DNA from: JBLHGN01 sp047616325
GTDB lineage: Bacteria; Pseudomonadota; Gammaproteobacteria; Pseudomonadales; Cellvibrionaceae
Length of the DNA stretch: 8,049 nucleotides
NCBI GenBank assembly: GCA_047616325.1
Contig: JBLHGN010000163.1
Coordinates: 1 to 8,049, forward strand
Direction: 5' to 3'
Shown: in pieces, positions 5,126-8,049 of the stretch
How positions within the stretch are numbered: the first letter of the stretch is position 1
How the letters are laid out: every line of letters begins with the position of its first letter
The notes under the pieces: generated by a model
What the model saw: the letters and a program-made list of their open reading frames with translations, nothing else
Databases searched by the model: none
Told to the model about the DNA's origin: nothing
Position numbers and translations under genes: made by a program

Positions 5126-7699
5126 TTAGTTTAGTTTTGCGTTAATAGCTTCGAGAATATCATCGTGGATCTCTTCATAAAAGCGATTAGCCAGTAATTC
5201 TTGCCCTTCAAGCTTGGGATGTTTGTCCCACGCTGCCGCCCACAACGCTTCTTTGTCCATGCCATTGTAGGTGTCGGTAATGTCCACAACCTTAATGCCA
5301 AGTTCACGCGCAATGGTAGCCTGCATTTCAATTTCATCTCGAACCCTGGACTGATCTTCAGGAATAGGAATTATAGCAACCCACAGGTCAATATTGTTTT
5401 TCTTGGCCAAATCCGCCAAATGGCTGTAATACAGACGCACTATTTCAGGCAAATACTTGTTTAGTCGAATCATAACCTCGGTTCGACTCATACCTTCACC
5501 CACCCCAGCATCCGCCGCTATTTTCCGAATGGAATCAAAATAATAGTCTTGATTGTTATCAACCAGGGCTGTGGACGTTTCAGGTGGAACCCAATAAAAA
5601 TCATTAATGGCAACGTAAATCATTCCATCAAGATCGTACTGCAGCGCCTTTTTTTCCAAAATAGCTATTTTCGACCCCGGTCCAAATCCGCCGAGAGAAA
5701 AATTTAAGGACTCGAATTTACCTGAATTACTCTGTGCGAGTTCTTTATTCAAGCGATCTTCGAAGAGCGATTCGTATGCCTCACCGTCATTAACGCCTGA
5801 GCCAAAGGAGTGTGAAGCACCCGCAAGGGCAACGCGATAGGTGTGAGCGGGTGTAACAGCCGAATACTCCTTATCCCTTATACCCCAACTATTGGTAGTG
5901 AGTGTTTTACGCATAAACTGGTCTGTCATGGACGGTAGCAGTTTATAGGGGGGGAATTCGTCAAGAGCCTCTACTATTGTGTTGTTTTTGGTCCAGTCAG
6001 CGGGTTTGTTTTTATACAGCGACTGCAACTCAGGGTTAAATCGTGAAACATCAGTTAGGTCTTCGTAGTAACCGCGCTGCAGGAGTTTACGATCTCGCTC
6101 GTTTAAATCATTTGACCCCATGCGTGCAACCATTGCTTTAAAGCCAGGTGTTCCCGGCAAAGTGGTGGGGTAAAGCGCAATATAAATCAGAAATAGAGCA
6201 AAACCACCAGTCTTTGCTGTGGACTTCAAAAATTCACTATTTTTGTCGACAACCTTCTTTTTATTGCCAAAGGAGAAGAGGCTGGAGTCACCGCGAGACT
6301 TATGCCCGTATAGCACCGCCAAACCACCTAATGCCACACAAAAACCAACAATAACAACAAAATCTTTGATGCCAAAGATGGTGAAGGTTGACATTATCAC
6401 CTTAAATTCATCAAAATCTGGCGTCGACCAAACGTTCCAAATGAACACAATGGATGAAAATGTAAGCACTGTTTTTATAGCGAGTGAAAGTTCACTCTTC
6501 CACGTTCTCACTGGGCCCTTTAAAGATCGCTTCTTAGGGTGAGTCATTTCCCACAACAGGTTTATCAACACGGCCACCCCGAGGCTTCCCCAGAAAAGAC
6601 CGTCTTGGGCCGACAACTTGACGTCGCCACGAATCCAGAACCATTGATAGGCGTGTAAAAACCAAGTGAGAAAGAACGCGTAAACAGTGGCGATAGACAT
6701 CGCCATTAGCGGACCCATTCTTTTAGTTAGCCAAAAATGCACAGGATAAAAGAATATCTTCTGCATAAAATCCTTCCAGAAGATATTAATTCTGCGCCAG
6801 AAATCAGTAAAACTAGAGGCGAGAAAATACAGATGGTGGGTTTCAGGAAGATTGAACCCATACATATGTAAAATCCCCGAAATCATATGAAAATAGCCAG
6901 AAATTCGCAAATAGAGCAGAAATGTTCCCACTAGGTACTGAAAAGAGTCACTTGCACTCACGATGGTGGCTGGATCCACCAGAACATTTTGATACACAAG
7001 GCGGTATAACAGCAGATGGAATACGCCCTTTACTAGCAGCACGATGCCCTTTTGATATATTTCTATATCTTCAACTTTTTTGGGATAATAAACCAAAAAT
7101 AAGTTTTTGTAGTCAATTACTGGCAACAGCGTGAAATTGACATTTGGCACCATAAAAAAGTATGCCAACGCCCGCCATGGTCCGAATTCGGATGACTTAG
7201 CTTTTAGGTCGTACATGTAGATCATCAGCCTAAAAATAAACATCGACCCGAGAATAGGCCAGATGGCCGAGGGGATCAAAGAGGGAAAGAGGTCTGCACG
7301 AAAAACGATAAGCACTGCGCCTAATAAGACCTGTGTAATTACACGAGCAAAAAACGGAACAGGTAAATGCGCCAGCACAATGAATAGAGAACCAAGCCCT
7401 ATCAACCAAAGCGCATTATAAAACCCTAATGCAATAACGATAGCGGCAAAGGAAAGAAAAACGAAAAACGGTAGCTTAAGCTGTTTGGGCAGCACATGGT
7501 GTAGAGGAAAGCCAATACAAGCGATGACCAAGGACATCATAAAGGTTCTGTTTTCCAAACCAAATTCTCTGACCAAAATAACAACTAAGCCAAAGACAAA
7601 GCCTACAGCTAACACTCGGAGCAAATCATACTTCTCAATAAGCGCGTTAACAAAGGACGGAAATGGGTAGTTAGTGGCCTGTATTTCTGAATTACTCAT
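5126..7699 (-). CDS. MBOAT acyltransferase fused to a C-terminal SGNH/GDSL-type domain
   Basis: An 857-residue inner-membrane protein, first gene of the operon. Residues 1-465 carry about a dozen hydrophobic segments. They include the MBOAT core: VPNVNFTLLPVIDYK near 184-198, TDFWRRINIFWKDF at 298-311 and FFLTWFLHAYQWFW at 342-355, where His349 is the likely catalytic histidine. A last membrane segment (about 499-515) leads into a roughly 105-residue linker, then an SGNH-like domain with GASHSFG (Ser629), LGGFGPG (Gly670), AIND (Asn699) and WDKHP (Asp825, His827). All the classical catalytic blocks are therefore present. The expected topology puts the SGNH domain outside the membrane. MBOATs such as DltB and AlgI pass acyl groups across the membrane and work with separate SGNH-type partners (DltD, AlgJ/AlgX); here both are one chain. 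From context the acyl donor should be the adjacent carrier protein. The acceptor, probably an envelope glycan or lipid, is unknown. The start at 7699 follows a distant AAGGAA, and an in-frame stop lies just upstream. Confidence 0.9.
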   Translation of the reverse strand: MSNSEIQATNYPFPSFVNALIEKYDLLRVLAVGFVFGLVVILVREFGLENRTFMMSLVIACIGFPLHHVLPKQLKLPFFVFLSFAAIVIALGFYNALWLIGLGSLFIVLAHLPVPFFARVITQVLLGAVLIVFRADLFPSLIPSAIWPILGSMFIFRLMIYMYDLKAKSSEFGPWRALAYFFMVPNVNFTLLPVIDYKNLFLVYYPKKVEDIEIYQKGIVLLVKGVFHLLLYRLVYQNVLVDPATIVSASDSFQYLVGTFLLYLRISGYFHMISGILHMYGFNLPETHHLYFLASSFTDFWRRINIFWKDFMQKIFFYPVHFWLTKRMGPLMAMSIATVYAFFLTWFLHAYQWFWIRGDVKLSAQDGLFWGSLGVAVLINLLWEMTHPKKRSLKGPVRTWKSELSLAIKTVLTFSSIVFIWNVWSTPDFDEFKVIMSTFTIFGIKDFVVIVGFCVALGGLAVLYGHKSRGDSSLFSFGNKKKVVDKNSEFLKSTAKTGGFALFLIYIALYPTTLPGTPGFKAMVARMGSNDLNERDRKLLQRGYYEDLTDVSRFNPELQSLYKNKPADWTKNNTIVEALDEFPPYKLLPSMTDQFMRKTLTTNSWGIRDKEYSAVTPAHTYRVALAGASHSFGSGVNDGEAYESLFEDRLNKELAQSNSGKFESLNFSLGGFGPGSKIAILEKKALQYDLDGMIYVAINDFYWVPPETSTALVDNNQDYYFDSIRKIAADAGVGEGMSRTEVMIRLNKYLPEIVRLYYSHLADLAKKNNIDLWVAIIPIPEDQSRVRDEIEMQATIARELGIKVVDITDTYNGMDKEALWAAAWDKHPKLEGQELLANRFYEEIHDDILEAINAKLN

Positions 7700-8049
7700 A
7701 ACGTTTACAATTGTTCCTTACTATTTTTGGTGTAGCAATACTGTATCGGTGAGGCAATGTGTCTGCCGCTAGATCGTATCTGACGCCGAATACTGGGTTA
7801 AAGGCGCATGGCTTACTGCAAGAGCGCGAATTTTATACTAAAAACCGCCTCGAAACACACACTTCCCGCCCCAAAAAAACGGATATAAAATAACCGCGCT
7901 GGATTACTATTGAGTTACAAAAGGGGTGATATAAAGAAGACGAGTCATATATTTGATCGGCATTAAACCGTATCTTGGCGACCAGTGCCACAACATAAAC
8001 GCTATTTGCGCCACATGGCATTCAAATAAATCAATTACACGCCTGCGGA
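7700..8049. other. Gene-free region upstream of the acyltransferase operon
   Basis: I see no credible gene here on either strand. It contains TAAGGAA on the minus strand at 7714-7720, 14 bases from the ATG at 7699, which is the only ribosome-binding candidate for the operon's first gene. It also has an AT-rich box at 7831-7840 (TAGTATAAAA on the minus strand) that could be a -10 element, though no good -35 hexamer lies at the right distance, so the promoter is not firmly placed. A leader of more than 100 bases is possible. No tRNA, riboswitch or terminator is recognisable by eye. Confidence 0.5.
7953..7966. promoter_or_regulatory. Possible FNR-like site
   Basis: TTGAT-CGGC-ATTAA matches the FNR consensus TTGAT-N4-ATCAA at 9 of 10 fixed positions. 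It lies about 250 bases upstream of the operon start, farther than most activator sites unless the promoter is also distal. One chance match of this quality in a window of this size would not be surprising. Confidence 0.15.

Noticed and set aside
6219..6542. 107-codon plus-strand open frame
   Set aside because: It lies entirely inside the MBOAT-SGNH gene on the opposite strand, with low-complexity composition and no recognisable motif. It is a shadow frame.
2003..7699. A pyrrole or bromopyrrole antibiotic cluster
   Set aside because: No halogenase, polyketide synthase, condensation domain or thioesterase is present, and the leading gene is an MBOAT membrane acyltransferase. Genes beyond the window cannot be excluded.
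7831..7840. TAGTATAAAA as the firm -10 box of the operon promoter
   Set aside because: No convincing -35 hexamer is found 16-18 bases upstream on the minus strand, so it is mentioned only as a possibility.
7833..8021. 62-codon minus-strand open frame upstream of the operon, considered as a DltX-like peptide
   Set aside because: It has no Shine-Dalgarno sequence before its ATG, no clear single membrane helix with a conserved tail, and no family resemblance that I can see.

Overview
The window looks like a piece of a Gram-negative, probably marine gammaproteobacterial, chromosome. This is inferred from moderate base composition, short operon spacing, AGGA-type ribosome binding sites and the overall look of the proteins. 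There is no rRNA, tRNA, mobile element or CRISPR array to fix the taxon, so the assignment is soft.

Layout: a single plus-strand gene (160-1884) encodes a conventional acyl-CoA dehydrogenase with a C-terminal extension. It converges on a four-gene minus-strand operon that fills 2003-7699. The two units meet at a strong bidirectional terminator (1921-1962), which is preceded by a perfect 20-bp palindrome (1889-1908). In transcription order the operon encodes: (1) an 857-residue membrane protein fusing an MBOAT acyltransferase to a C-terminal SGNH/GDSL-type domain; (2) an 86-residue acyl/peptidyl carrier protein; (3) a 519-residue stand-alone amino-acid adenylation enzyme; (4) a 415-residue acyl-CoA-dehydrogenase-fold flavoprotein. 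Gaps are 34 bp and 21 bp, and the last two genes overlap as TAATG. The remaining 350 bp at the right end (7700-8049) hold no convincing gene and probably include the operon's promoter and leader.

Main point: the operon has the same parts list as the D-alanylation (Dlt) system of Gram-positive bacteria: adenylation enzyme (DltA role), carrier protein (DltC role), MBOAT (DltB role) and SGNH-type protein (DltD role). It differs in three ways. The MBOAT and SGNH parts are one polypeptide. The adenylation pocket reads DLLYLALVCK, which I recall as the code of the stand-alone L-prolyl ligases of pyrrole pathways (PltF, RedM, CloN4 type), and it lacks the Cys that marks D-alanine-selective DltA. A dehydrogenase-fold flavoenzyme is part of the operon, as in the proline-to-pyrrole-2-carboxyl carrier-protein pathway.

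The model I propose is that an amino acid, most likely L-proline, is activated and loaded onto the carrier protein, oxidised while tethered (possibly to a pyrrole-2-carboxyl group), and then passed by the MBOAT-SGNH protein across the membrane onto an envelope glycan or lipid. The gene content, motifs and pocket residues are read from the sequence. The substrate, the oxidation and the acceptor are inference. One caution is that the operon's dehydrogenase lacks the usual catalytic glutamate at both known positions, so its chemistry may differ from PltE.
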